This document shows positions 36,479-48,782 of a DNA stretch of 64,000 nt, one piece after another (position 1 is the first letter of the stretch; each line of letters begins with the position of its first letter). Position numbers and translations under genes: made by a program. The notes beneath the pieces are model-generated. The model searched no databases. It saw only the letters and a program-made list of their open reading frames with translations, and was not told the DNA's origin. The stretch is from Helicostylum pulchrum (lineage: Eukaryota; Mucoromycota; Mucoromycetes; Mucorales; Mucoraceae), in NCBI GenBank assembly GCA_025677825.1, contig JAIXMO010000022.1, positions 124,001-188,000 on the forward strand, read 5' to 3'.

Positions 36479-36983
36479 ATGGCTAAAGAAACTGCAAAGA
36501 CTACTAAGCGTGCTGCCCCTAAGCCTGAAGAAGATAAGAAGAAGCGTAGAGGAAAGAAGGATCCTTCTACTCCCAAGCGTGGTTTATCTGCATACATGTT
36601 CTTTTCTCAAGATCAAAGATCTACCGTTAAGGAAGAGAGCCCTGATGCTACTTTCGGTAAGAAAATACTGTTATATACAGAGATGGATAGGGAGGAAAAG
36701 AGGGGAGGAGGAGGTTCAAGTATTAATTTGTATATTTAGGCCAAATTGGTAAGCTTCTCGGTGAAAAGTGGAAGTCCATGTCTGAAGAACAAAAGAAGGT
36801 AATATTTTATAATTAATTTTAATTAATTTATTTTTTTGTTAACATCCATCTTTTATTAGCCTTATGCCTTAAAGGCTGAAATTGATAAGAAGCGTTACGA
36901 AAGTGAAAAGGCTGCTGTAAGTTAATTATATCGAAAAAATAATCACATTTTTATTAACCCATTTATTCGTGTAGCTCGCATAA
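36479..36983 (+). CDS. Nhp6-like HMG-box chromatin protein
   Basis: Four exons (36479-36656, 36740-36798, 36860-36916, 36975-36983) encode 100 residues: a basic N-terminal arm ([20 protein letters not shown]) and one HMG-box ([58 protein letters not shown]). This is the size and layout of yeast Nhp6 and the single-box HMGB proteins, which bend DNA and assist FACT and transcription initiation. The last exon is tiny, coding only Leu-Ala and the stop; without splicing the protein would end a few residues later in another sequence. Codon bias (AAG, GCT) suggests strong expression. It is convergent with MTHFR, 217 bp apart. Confidence 0.94.
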
Positions 36984-37061
36984 ATATAACCTTTTATCAC
37001 ATTTTCTCAGTGCTATCTTTTTTCTTTTTTCAAAAAAGAAGGAACTATATACTTTTGCTCA

Positions 37062-37093
37062 CACATATTCACACACACACACACACACACACA
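37062..37093 (+). repeat. (CA)n microsatellite
   Basis: A run of CA units, interrupted once near 37068-37072, lies between the stops of the NHP6-like gene and MTHFR. A simple repeat with no function evident from sequence. Confidence 0.85.
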
Positions 37094-37200
37094 ATACTAA
37101 AAGAATCACGTTTTTATAATGAAATAAATATACTTTTTTACTGTAAAAAAAAAAAAAAAAAAAGTGGGACGCGTTATTATTTTGATCACACTTGTAAAAT

Positions 37201-39339
37201 TTATTTAGAAAGCATGACATCAAAAAGAAGATCAGGTTGTTGGAAATCATTATGGACAACATTTACAAGCCAGTACCTTTGACCAATGTCATGTAATAGT
37301 TTTTGACTTTTACTATTTGGTGCGTATTGTTCTTCCCATTCTTTCCATAACTCAAAAGCATCATCCTATAAACAAAACAAAAAACATTTTAGAACACACG
37401 CACACACACATTTACGTGTAACATTTTTTTTTTTTTTTTTTTTTTTTACCTTCCATGCTTCAAAACTTGCTTTTTCAATAATTGTAGGTTGAATGATTTC
37501 TTTACCTGGGAATACACCCCAAGTCACTGCATTTTGTGCTTCATCAGCGTCCGATACATTGGTACGGAAATCTCCCTTTTGAAGAAAAAAAAATATCAGT
37601 ACTATATCTTAAAATGCTTTTTGTAACTTATATTACCTTTTGATTTGTAGCATAAAAAGTAATCGAATCATCTCTAGTAAGACGTACTAATAACTCTTCA
37701 ATTTGGGTATCAGAAACGAAAAACTCCAAAAACGCCTTTTGGTAAACGTAACCTCCTTTTGGCCCCCAACCATACACTGCATCCTGACTAGATGCACCAT
37801 TAACAGCAGGTTGAGAACTGACGGTCCAGTAACCACGTTCATTAATTTCACATAAACGTTGGTAAATCGCTCCTGTTTCCGTACCCAGACTTTCATCGCA
37901 CCAAGGCAAAGAATTAATTTCTCCTCGAATATATTTGATAAACAAGTTTTGAATATCTTTTTCCAATTCTGGTTGACCCCATTTTAAACTAGCTTGTGAT
38001 GTCTATACATGTATTTTTTTTTTATACGCATAAGTCATCATTTATTATATCGTTATAGATCATATACTTTACAGATAATATCTGGCCCGCACTGTGAGTT
38101 ACTTCTCCGTATGCAGGTGAGCGCGAATCACCGTAACGTCCGTTAGGAAATTCATCCCATAATTCTGCACGAGAAGGATCGCTAATAGGTGCCCAAGGTG
38201 ATACTTTACCTGCTTTAATAGACTAAATAAAATAAAACTGTGAGTGTTTTTTTTCTTTCTTTTCTTTTCTTTTCTTTCTAAGCGCGCTATATAAATTACC
38301 TTTCCAACAGTGTGTAAATGTAAAGCTTCTAAAATTAAACGAGTAGATCTTTCTAAATTGAGGGTTGAAATATGGAAATTACAAATATCTGCATCAAGGT
38401 ATAAATGTTGAATCATCGAAACAGCAAGTTTAACACCGTACTCTTTTACTTTTTGATCATCGCCCTTTTATATATATATATATATAAATATATATTTTGT
38501 AATTAGTAAAACCCTTTTCCTATTTTTTACTAGTTTAACAGCTTTACCTTGATGGCGTCTAAATCTTGCATTACTTTAGCAGGGACTTTCACATTACACA
38601 AATTGATCATACGACGGAAACTATGATATGTTGGAATAGGCATAATACCAGGCACAATAGGCACATTAATACCTCGCTCGCGACACTTTTGGATCCAAGC
38701 AACACAAATATCCGAATCATAAAACAATTGGGTCATAATAAAATCGGCGCCAGCATCGACCTTTTCTTTTAAGTAAGTCATGTCTTGCTCTTTATCAGCA
38801 CAATCGATATGACCTTCAGGATACCCTGCTACACCAATACAGAAATAATCTTTATACTCTTGACGAATATATTTAACAAGATCAATAGCGTGCGTAAAAT
38901 GAGAGTCTACTGGAATCCAGTATTCATGTCCTCTGGGTGGATCACCGCGTAATGCTAAAATGTTACGAATACCAGCTTCTTTCGCTTGCTTTAAAGCAAT
39001 ATCTACTTTTTCCTTTTCCATGTTTGTACATGTTAAATGCATCAATGTATCGAGCCCGTAAAGACTTTGTGCTGTAGAACAGAGTTCAAGCGTACGGTCG
39101 TGTGTTGATCCACCTGCTCCCCAAGTACACGAAATAAATTCCGGTTCTAATTGTGACATGCGACCGAGACGATCAACAAGATTAGCAAAACCCTTTTGTT
39201 ACGTAAAAATAATAAGTATTCGCTTTATTTTTAATATAACGATATAACTTACTAATTCAGTTTTGGGAGGAAAGTACTCAAACGAATAAGAAATATGCTT
39301 ATCCTTTTGTGCTTGTTCTATCTTTTCAATAATCTTCAT
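37201..39339 (-). CDS. Methylenetetrahydrofolate reductase
   Basis: Seven minus-strand exons (39339-39253, 39192-38548, 38464-38300, 38222-38073, 38002-37637, 37575-37450, 37365-37201) give 567 residues, the usual eukaryotic length. The N-terminal catalytic barrel shows [52 protein letters not shown] and [13 protein letters not shown], which bind FAD and folate. The C-terminal regulatory domain ([40 protein letters not shown]) binds S-adenosylmethionine in this family. The enzyme reduces 5,10-methylene-THF to 5-methyl-THF, the methyl donor for methionine synthase, in the cytosol. Fungi often have two paralogues (Met12- and Met13-type); this looks like Met13-type but I cannot exclude the other. 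One intron holds a (CA)n run and long T tracts. Confidence 0.95.
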
Positions 39340-39738
39340 ATTTTGCACTACTTTTTTAAAAAGAAAAAAAAAAGGAAAAAGAAAATAAAATCCAGGGCTT
39401 TTATTTGACAAGAGTAAAATGTATGTAGATGTGACTTTTGATGGAAGATCAGATGGAGACACACATACAAAGTTATCGGACAATCAATGGTCCACTTTGC
39501 AAAAAAAAAAAGAATCTATATCACAGAACCAAAATGCGTTACACCGTTCAATCCTCTCTATACTCTTTTATGCAGTGAAAAAATGAAATGTTTAAAAGCA
39601 TACGCACACACACACACACATACACACATGTTTTTTTTTATTGTTTTTTTAAATGATTTTCCCTTTCTCGTTCGTCTTTTCTCGCAAAAATTTAACTTAA
39701 ACTGTGTTTCTAAGGACTACATATACACAAATACTTTG
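39340..39738. other. Intergenic with (CA)n repeat
   Basis: Spacer between the SmD2 stop and the MTHFR start (both minus strand). It holds a CA microsatellite near 39605-39628 and A/T runs. No gene is seen. Confidence 0.55.
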
Positions 39739-40345
39739 TTAGTTCTCTAGTCTCAATGGCACTTTAATATGTATATTACCAAGAACAACGGTATCTCCAC
39801 GAAGGAACATCTTGCTGACAAAACGATCCTTATTGACAGGTTTAGCCTTTGATCCCTTTCCACTACGAGGTGTCTCTGTCCACATCTACAAAAACAATAT
39901 AAGTACTACGCATTAAGACCCCTCCTCTTTCTATATTCAATTTTTACCTCTTTCACGTTTTCAAGAACCATATTACAATGACGATCAAATGCCTTGACAC
40001 GAGCTAAAAGCTTATGGTTATTACGACAACTAATCAAGATTTGGTTATTGTTCTTGACAGATTGTTGTAAAACAGAAAGTGGCCCAGTGTTGAATTCGGC
40101 TTCTTCTTGTTGACGAAGTTCTTCTTCGGTCATTTCAGATCTAGGCTTATTGGCAATGGCACTGATAGATGATAAACAAACAAAACAAAAAAAGGTACGT
40201 GTTTAAACAAAAAGGGAAATAGAAAAGTGATATAGTTAGCATTTGTATTCATTTTTTTTTTTGTTTCTTTTTTTATATAAGGTTATAATATAATGTACTT
40301 TATAACCGATTGCACTTTTTTTTTTATTGGTATACTTTACCTCAT
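39739..40345 (-). CDS. SMD2: Small nuclear ribonucleoprotein SmD2
   Basis: Three minus-strand exons (40345-40341, 40161-39948, 39885-39739) encode 121 residues. Exon 1 is only five bases (ATGAG) and is joined to TGCCATTGCC to give [20 protein letters not shown], the expected SmD2 N-terminus. Sm motif 1 is seen in [20 protein letters not shown] and [14 protein letters not shown]. Sm motif 2 is [16 protein letters not shown] at the C-terminus. SmD2 is one of seven Sm proteins forming the ring on U1, U2, U4 and U5 snRNAs in the spliceosome. The tiny first exon fits because the acceptor at 40163-40162 and the donor GTAAAG after ATGAG are canonical; otherwise the family's first residues would be lost. 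Confidence 0.93.
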
Positions 40346-41015
40346 TTTATAAATATCGTGTTTTTTTTGAAGAAAAAAAGAAAAGTGGAACAAAATTTTC
40401 ATACACCACTTTTTCAACTGGAAAAAATGACGTGTGTATAATCGAAGTCACGGATTTTCATGATTCAAAAGTAATCATTCAAGCAATTGAACGAAAGTGA
40501 GTCGACATGATTTAAACGCTTACGTTTTACAATCTTTACTGAAGCATACAAACCTATCTTTTTTTATTCCCTCTGCAAAGCTGTTATTTTCACCGAGGGG
40601 ATCAAACACAATTCCTAACCTACTTTATCCGTAAGTCTGAATTATCTTTTCTTGTACTTCAAAGCTAATGCATTTTTCTTTTTGTGAAATAAAACCTCTC
40701 TCTCTATCTCTCTCTCTTTGTGAATACCAACTCTTTTTAGACTTTTGTATTTTCAGGGTTTTGAATCTACAATTAACAGTGCTCAGACACATTCAACATG
40801 TATTAAATACCCGCTTACTTAGAACGTCACAGTCCACTCGTTTTGTAACCCTGGGGATTAAATCACAAGCAACGGGAATAAGCTTGCTCGTACGATTTGG
40901 ACCCCGAATTCAAGAAAACCATTGTGTTGATACAACAAAAATTTTCTCTTTTCTTTTAACTTTCAATTAACCCTCCTCCAACTCCCTCTCCCTACTCTCT
41001 CGTAATTGCAAAGTC
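40346..41015. promoter_or_regulatory. Divergent promoter region SmD2 / cytochrome c1
   Basis: About 670 bp between divergent starts, with a short CT repeat (40694-40715). A 100-codon open frame at 40668-40970 is not protein-like and probably lies in the leader of the cytochrome c1 gene. Specific sites cannot be assigned. Confidence 0.45.
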
Positions 41016-42327
41016 ATGTTCTCTAGAATTGCTTCGCAAACTGCTAGACGTTCTGTCAAACAGTTCTCCATGCAGGTAAAAAAAAAAAAAACTAAACGCT
41101 CTTTTACCAATTCATATTACACACTTCTAATACAATTTTTACTCTGTAGACTCGTCTTGCTTCTACTAAACCTACTGTTGCTTCTGTAAAAATTTCAAAC
41201 AATCACACTTACAAAAAAGAAAAAGGTTATTTACTTTTTTTATTTTCCTTTTTGTTTTTTAGCACTCCAAGCAAATTACAGGTGTCACTGCTGGTATTAT
41301 TGGCGCCACTGCCTTAACTTACATGTACGTTGATGCTTCTGCCAACTTGGCCGATGAAGGACTTCACCCTCCTACTCACCCTTGGCCTCACAGTGGACCT
41401 CTTGATACTTTTGACCATGCTTCGTAAGTTTTTTTTTTTTTTCCCTCGTAATTTATGCAAACATTTTTTAATAATTCGATACATAGTATTCGTCGTGGTT
41501 ATCAAGTATATAGAGAAGTTTGTTCAGCTTGTCATTCTCTTGACCGTATTGCCTGGAGAAACTTGATCGATGTCTCTCACACTGAAGACGAAGTCAAGGC
41601 CATGGCTGAAGAACATGAATATCAAGACGGACCTGACGATCAAGGTGAGATGTTTATGAGACCAGGAAAGGTATAAATGGCATATTTTATAAAAAGTAAT
41701 TGAAGAAAACTAAAAAAGTTCGATGTTTAGCCTGCTGATTATATGCCTGTTGCTTACGCTAACGAAGAAGCTGCTCGTGCTGCTAACGCTGGTGCTCTTC
41801 CCCCAGATCTTTCCTTGATCACCAAGGCTCGTCATGGTGGTGAGGTATGATATATGCACAGCATAAAAAAAAAGCGAGAAATAATACTCAAACATATTTT
41901 ATTTTAGGATTACGTTTTTGCTCTTCTTACAGGTTACGTTGATGCCCCTGGAGGTGTTGAGGTTCGTGAAGGATTGAACTATAACCCTTACTTCCCCGGT
42001 GGAGCTATTGCTATGGCCCGTACTCTCTTTGATGGTGTTGTCGAGTACGAGGACGGTACCCCCGCTACTACCTCTCAAATGGCCAAGGATGTCTCTACTT
42101 TCCTTGCTTGGGCTGCTGAACCTGAACACGATGATCGTAAGAAGATGGGTTTGAAGGCTACTATTATCTTGACTAGTTTAACTGTCTTGTCCATCTACTT
42201 GAAGCGTTTCAAGTGGGCTCCTATCAAGACCAGAAAGATTGTTTACAGGTAAAAAAATATTATCTAACGTCTTTTTTCTTTCGTATGTTACTAACCTTTC
42301 TTTTTTTAAATTAGTCCTCCTAAATAA
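41016..42327 (+). CDS. CYT1: Cytochrome c1, heme protein of respiratory complex III
   Basis: Seven exons (41016-41075, 41150-41185, 41263-41423, 41487-41670, 41731-41844, 41908-42248, 42315-42327) encode 302 residues. A basic presequence ([18 protein letters not shown]) is followed by a hydrophobic sorting stretch ([17 protein letters not shown]), the bipartite signal usual for this protein. The heme is bound by VCSACHS (Cys98, Cys101, His102), and the Met ligand is expected in [10 protein letters not shown]. The C-terminal anchor ([19 protein letters not shown]) holds it in the inner membrane facing the intermembrane space. It passes electrons from the Rieske protein to cytochrome c. The last exon adds only the Ser split codon, Pro-Pro-Lys and the stop. 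It is convergent with APC1, 248 bp apart. Confidence 0.97.
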
Positions 42328-42575
42328 ATTATTTGAAAAAAAGTTGCATGATTTGAAATCTCTGTATTTTTTTTAATTTTTTTTTTTTCAAATCATCTTT
42401 TTTTTTTTTATATATATAACTATTTATTCATTAAACTATAGAAAGAGAAAAAAAAAAGAAAAAACTGCTATTTATTGTATTTTATAAACCAAACAGAAAA
42501 AAAAATAAACTCCCACATTTTTTTTTTTTTTACATAGTAATACTTCTTTTTCCATACGGATCTTCTTCATAACTC

Positions 42576-45500
42576 TTACACCCTCCCTTTCCTTCTCTTC
42601 ACATAAATCAACCCCGATTTAATAATCGACTGCTGATACTCGCCATTGCCCATTTGAATATTCAGCGGCCAATACCTATCACCATCCAACCGAATTGACT
42701 TAATCAATTTATAATCCGGTACCACCGTAGGTGCTTCAATTCTCACTTGTCGCACTCTTCTTTGTGCTGCTATCGCTCCATCATCTTCATAGATCTCGAG
42801 TTGCATCGGTACGCGACACGGTTTCTTATTATCCACATCAAACGGCATTAGCCAACGTGAGTCTGCTGCAATTACCCATAAATGTCGAAACACTTGAGGA
42901 TGGTATTGATTATCTTCAGTGTTCGTCGGATAGAACGGGTAGAACGAACACAAGAGTCCTGCAACTGCTTCGTTTGTGGTGGTTAAAGTGTACCCACCTA
43001 GTCCCATAAACAACACCCCAAGTGACATATTGACCGCCATATGGTTACCGTAATCCATATCTTCCGAGATACGCTCGTTCAACACCTGAAGTCTACTTAA
43101 CAGCTGTTGGTTACCTGTACCCGCCATCACCATAGCCGCAGCCGTACACATCACACCTACACACACACGCACCGCTACTTTTGTAATATGCTGTTGAGGA
43201 TTTGTCAACGGCACATTTAGCATCTTTGTAAACATATCCAACCGCTTCAACAAACACCGAAACGCGTCTTCATTTTTGGACCCTGCGTACCGCAATCCAA
43301 TGGAGAGACACGCACCGCCTACAATATTATACATGGCTTGCTTCGACACTTCTTTTTCCAGTGTTGATAATTCTGCGTTCTCCAAATCCTGCAAGATAAA
43401 TTCAGGTACTTGACTATCGATCCACGTATCTGTCGGTAAAATCGTGCTCCACATAATTAAGTTTCTGGAAACCACACGAATCAACAAGAAATCAGGTCGA
43501 ACATAGTTCAAGTAAGGCCGTGTCTCTAAAAGATCAATGCTTTCTGCCGCACGTAGATTTTCTGTCTTGAGATACATCAGCCCTAACGCAATTGTTGCTC
43601 CTGGAGACGTCACGTCCAAATTAATGTGTCCTGACGGTACTTCTGGATTCAAATGAGATCCGTTAAACGAAACCAACGACCGACCCGTCATTAAACTATA
43701 GAGCTTGTTTCGAAGTTGTGGATCTATACGTGCCGCTTCATCTCCAGCACCTAACGTAATCATACCAAACGCAAACCCAGCTGCTAACGCACACCCTTCA
43801 TAGTCCGGCCTCAACATAAGTGGATTGTTGATCTGGTATGCATTTCTCGAGATTTCTTCCAACATGGTCATCGCCATCAACCTATGACACGAGTGCATAT
43901 ACACCAACCCCAACCCCAGGAAACTACTCGACTGCAACCCACTTGAATGATTAAAATTATGCGCCCCATCCGGCAACAACTGCGGAATATGCACCGACAG
44001 TAATTTCGTCACCTTGGCATCCATCGTCCCACGAAACGCCGTCGCCACACCCAACAAGAACCCAATCGGCACCAATTCACAATTCTGCGTCATAAACCTA
44101 TACCAATCTACCAACGACAACTTTTTCAGCGTCCCGTTTAACCCCATAGCAAGTAAAAGCCCACCGTGTTCTGGTTCCAGTTCTTGAGGGTAACAAAAAT
44201 CAATCCATGAATCGTTAACGTTGTTGCTGGGCGAGATACGTAATCCAGCAGCTACTCCGTTGTGAAATTTAGGCAAGTCCATAAACTCTTTGCTCCACAT
44301 GGTTTCTTCAATCGTAACTACTGTACGCAGTGGAAGCACTTTGGCTGATAAAACCAGGGGCTCAACAGGAAGCACTTTGGCCAAGTCTGGAATATGAGTT
44401 TGGTACGCGTATAGAGCTCGTCCTACGCCCAACGCAAGAGTTCGCTGAATTAAAAGGATCACTTGAGTTTGGTGTTCTGCTGCTACTTCTTCATCTCTAC
44501 ACACACAAAAAAGTCCAAGTTATATCAATAGCATAAGATATGAAGAAGAGAGGAGAAAGGTACTTACGGTAAATCAGGTTTTTCAGGTATATAAAATTCA
44601 GGTATACGAGACCCATCCAACATTATTCTTACTTTTTCAATAAACCCACCAAACCCAAATCTTAGACGTTCAGTTTCCATGTTGAGTATATCCGTTTCGT
44701 ACATACAAGTATTTGTAGGTTCAGTTGTACAGCTTTTAATTATTTCGCTTGAACTTCGAGGGTGATCAGAATCCTATACACACACATTATTCAACTACTT
44801 TCTCTGCAAATCCTTTTTTAAAAACTCTTACCTTTAAAAACGGCAACTTGAAAGTTTCAGTATTTGGATCACACACAATAGGATTTAATTGTAACTGTTT
44901 ATACATATCATTTCTTTCAATCACCGTATACGCTCCCTTCAGCCAATTTAATTTAGGATTAAGTTTAAGCTGGTTGAGTACTTGTAATATCGGCTGTGAG
45001 ACAGGTTCGATTAGAATTTCAATATCCTTTCGTGAGATATCATCTGCAACCATACGATCGAGTAGTGCACTTTTATCTCCCGAGTTGATCGCGCCGTACA
45101 GTGACCAAATATTCTTGATGGTCTTTGCGTAATTGTTGCGACAGAGGCCATGAGAAGGGTCCAGTGTATTGACACCAAACGAACTTAGTAACGTTGGGTT
45201 GGATGATGTGTTGGGTGTCATTTGATGTAAGCATACTTCAATATTTGGTGGTTCCATAAAGAACGGTCGAACATCTTGGTCTATAAATTTCACTACATGT
45301 ATATATATAAAAATGAGTATGACACGTGTACATCTATTTAAAGGTTATTTACAGCTGCCTGTGAACAAAGGATTTAACCCATGACTCTCATAGTACTGTA
45401 TCCAATCTTCGTTTCCTAATATGACGGATGCTTGCAATAACATATACCCCAACAAACTCGCATGAACCTTCATCGATTTCTTAATCCGATAGTCTTCATA

Positions 45501-47815
45501 AACCACATGTAAACTCTTTATAATTTCCATAAATTCATACGCATCCATATGTACACTTTCATCCAAATGTTCGTCCGGTCTAAACTTGACGACTCTTTCA
45601 ATCCAGTGTATAGGTATACCTTGTATATAATTCTCGTCTAATAAATGTTCATAGTGCATTATAGGCGCAGCGTTAGGAAAACCTAGTTTATTGATAATGT
45701 ATTCTTTATTGGAAGCCCTTATCTGTTGCAACTGAATTTCTTTGATAGCTGCCGCAGACGACACAGGTTTCTTGGTACCCGTATAATACCCGTGTTTCTT
45801 TAAGTTCAAAAAACTAAGTACTGAAACGAAGAAATTCTCCCATTCACTTATATGCGTACGATCGTTGCCGTCCAAAGGCGTTAAATGCGACAGTTCGAGA
45901 AACCGGTACCAAATTTTAGGAAAATAAAACGTCGTCGTAGCGCAGTTGATCGCCGCCAAGGAGTCACGTACCAGAGAAGATTTAGGTCGCAAATCCAATT
46001 GGTAACGAAGCATGGTTTTGTCGTTTAAAAGGATTGAGAATCTATCGTATATCGGGTCAATAAGACGATGGATGTTTTCTTTCGTCTGGATAGGTAAACG
46101 AGCACATTTATCAATTAAAAGTTCAATCGAACCTTCTCGGTCCATAAATAGTAAATCGTTGTAGTTATCACGAGTCGCATTTACAGGTACGGCGGATTTG
46201 GCTGCTGCTCTGAATTCGATACAGTTACTGAGTAATTGAGACGCTTTGCTAAGGTTAATCACTTGAAGACTACCCGACGTATTATTTAAAATACAAATTA
46301 GTTCTTGACCGTTTAAATCGTGAACCAGAAAAGCTTTTGAGATAATATCTCTTACTGCTCTTAATCTAGACGATTTTCTATGTTTTTTTTTTTTTTTAGT
46401 AGTGGCCCATACTTTTTTAGAAAAAAAATCGCACTTAAAAACACTTACTTCGAACCATGAGACTCGCGCCATAATAATCGAAGTGTAATTTCTCCATTAT
46501 CTAATAGTTCGTGGTACACGTTTTTTTCAACTTCATTTTCATGGTACACTTCGTCATCTGATGTATAGTCTTCGAGAAATTGAGCGTGTGGTGAATCCTC
46601 TGGATTTAATTTGATTCTTTTATTTCGATTAGGTGAAGCAGGTATACTTCTGCTTACTCTTCTCGCTATACTACTATGCATTTTACTTTTTCCAAGCATA
46701 GGATTGGGTGCCATCGTCGGTATTTGCCTCTTTCCCTTTCTACGATCGTACGTCCAAATATAATGTTTGCCTTCCTTAACATTCAATGTGACAATGACAG
46801 GTAAACGACCCGTTTCCGACGTTTTGGTGGTAGCAAATAACAGCTTTTGTGGGCTTGTAAATTGTTCAGGTAATGTCGAGATGTTGGCATGACTTAATTC
46901 TTTGGATTTGACAGGACACACACCTCTTAATGGATGAGTAACTGTAACAAAAAAAGAATATACTTCAGATGGGTTGGTTGGTTGAGGATGATGATGATGA
47001 TTTGTATAACTGTATCTTGATCCACCAGGTCCAGGTGAAGCAGATATATCTCTTCCTCTTCTTCTTCCTGCGTATCTTGGTCTTAGACGGGTGTATGGTA
47101 ATACATGTTTACGACTCACTAATACACCTAGATCTAACGCTACTACAGTTCCAATTTCAAAAGGTATTTGAGAAGTAATACTTAGTCCGTCCTCACAATG
47201 TATCTTTATACAATCTTCAAATACAATACACAATGTACGACGTTGCAATTGATCTCCATCTATACTTGATATCGCATCGTCACTTACTGAACCAGACGTT
47301 TTAAAATTAATAATAGATTGCGGTCCCTTTTTCTCCCAATATCCATTGACAACTCGATTATCACCTTCTAAATCATGAGGATCTATATCTACCGCTGGTT
47401 TATTGGTGGGGTCTGCAATGGAATTAACTGGAAACCAAGCAAATAAGACGTCTTTGATTAATTGATCTTCTGCGCTATAGTCGAACGTCTTTAAAATACA
47501 TCCAGCACGACTCCAGACAACAACGGAGCCTTTTACATACACCTCTTGTTCAAGCTCCATAGCAGGGTTTTCTATTTTACCCACATAGTTTGTCTTGCGC
47601 TCGTCTAATGGCGTATCGATATTGATGGTTGAACTATCGGACATGCTAAATAAATGGTGAAAGGTACGCAAAGCGACAGTAGCGCTTTTTGAAGAATCAA
47701 AACCAAGCTTTGAAAAGTCAATAATTGAATTCTTTTGCGCTTCTTCACCAACATGTGATCTCGCTGACATGCAATTTTCTCCAAAAGGTTCGTATTCTCC
47801 AAGGTGTTGCAGCAT
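42576..47815 (-). CDS. APC1: Anaphase-promoting complex subunit 1
   Basis: Five minus-strand exons (47815-46449, 46377-45353, 45292-44832, 44773-44568, 44496-42576) join in frame to 1659 residues, close to the family norm. The N-terminal part (GEYEPFGENCMSARSHV, GKIENPAMELEQEVYVKGSV) is the APC1 WD40/beta-propeller region. A poly-basic disordered stretch (RPRYAGRRRGRD) interrupts it. The last exon carries the proteasome/cyclosome repeats (EHGGLLLAMGLNGTLKKL, VPIGFLLGVATAFRG, EGCALAAGFAFGMITLGAG, GGACLSIGLRYAGSKN). APC1 is the largest scaffold of the APC/C ubiquitin ligase that targets cyclins and securin. The start MLQHLGEYEPFGEN was chosen for family resemblance; an in-frame ATG 42 codons upstream adds only unlike sequence. 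Confidence 0.93.
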
Positions 47816-48180
47816 AACAGAGAGAAAATAATTACAAGAAAAAGAAGAGAGAAAAAAAAATATTCGCGAAAATTGAACCAGTTCTATTTTATCAACGCAT
47901 ACGCGCGCAGTCACCGTCTTTTTCTCTTTGAAAAAAAACAATGGTTTATTTAATGTTTGCGTAAGAAGTAAAAAAAAAAGCTATATGAAAAGGGCGTCTA
48001 TAGAAAGCGTATGACAACATATTTGAAGATGGACATTACAGAAGAAAAAAAGAAATGTATTTAAACCTTCTATTTTTAAAAAATGATTTTGTATATAAAG
48101 GAGGAGGGAAAAAGAAAAAGACGTAAGAAGTATGTTGGAATGGTTTGAAGGTGAAAAGAAAAGGTCATATATGTCCAGTT
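47816..48180. other. Intergenic region APC1 start to RPB10 stop
   Basis: Both flanking genes run on the minus strand, so this is the APC1 promoter plus the RPB10 3' region. It holds A-rich runs and no gene-like frame apart from the rejected APC1 N-terminal extension. Confidence 0.5.
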
Positions 48181-48571
48181 TTAAGCACGTCCGCGATCTC
48201 TTGAACGTTCCAGAGCTAAATGTACAGAAAAAAAAGTTTTTTTTTTTTTAGTTATCTTCCCCTCTTTCTTTCAAATAAAGTCAACTTACGATTATAATGC
48301 AAAAGTTTCTCAATCAAGTCGACATGAGTTAAAACCATACGTCTACAACAATAACGCTTAAGTCCAAGAGCGTCTAATGCCTCACTATATTATAGAATCA
48401 ACATGAGATTTCCAACTTTTTTTTTTTTTTTTTCGATATTTTGCATTTTTTTTTCGTTGTATTTTTTATTTTTTACCCTTCAGTGTATTCGGCTTGTAAT
48501 AAAGATAAATAGTTATCCCACTTGTTACCAATAATTTTACCACAAGAGAAACAACGGACGGGAATAATCAT
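48181..48571 (-). CDS. RPB10: RNA polymerases I, II and III shared subunit Rpb10 (RPABC5)
   Basis: Three minus-strand exons (48571-48477, 48384-48290, 48215-48181) encode 74 residues: [18 protein letters not shown] at the start, then [20 protein letters not shown] across intron 1 and [16 protein letters not shown] across intron 2. The zinc site is Cys7, Cys10, Cys44 and Cys45, the invariant CX2C...CC pattern of Rpb10. The protein stabilises the core of all three nuclear RNA polymerases. It is too broken up by introns to show as one open frame. Confidence is high because the length and all four cysteines match the family. Confidence 0.96.
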
Positions 48572-48782
48572 TTTATACGTATATTTTTTTTCACAACAAA
48601 AAAGATGCTATTGTGTGTGATGTTATTTTTTAAACAAGGAAAAAAAAAAAAAAAAAAACCTCAGATAATTAACTAGTCACTTGTGACGGTTCCACAAATA
48701 GAGGGGTGGCTGCGTGGAAGCTCCACATCTTCCCTCAAGTGATAACGTATCTTTATTTTGGATTAACAGGATGATAAGGTGT

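Noticed and set aside
40668..40970. 100-codon open frame upstream of cytochrome c1
   Set aside because: Biased low-complexity content in what is probably the 5' region of CYT1.
47816..47941. N-terminal extension of APC1 from an upstream in-frame ATG
   Set aside because: Low-complexity hydrophobic/Phe-rich sequence with no APC1 resemblance; MLQHLGEYEPF is the better start.
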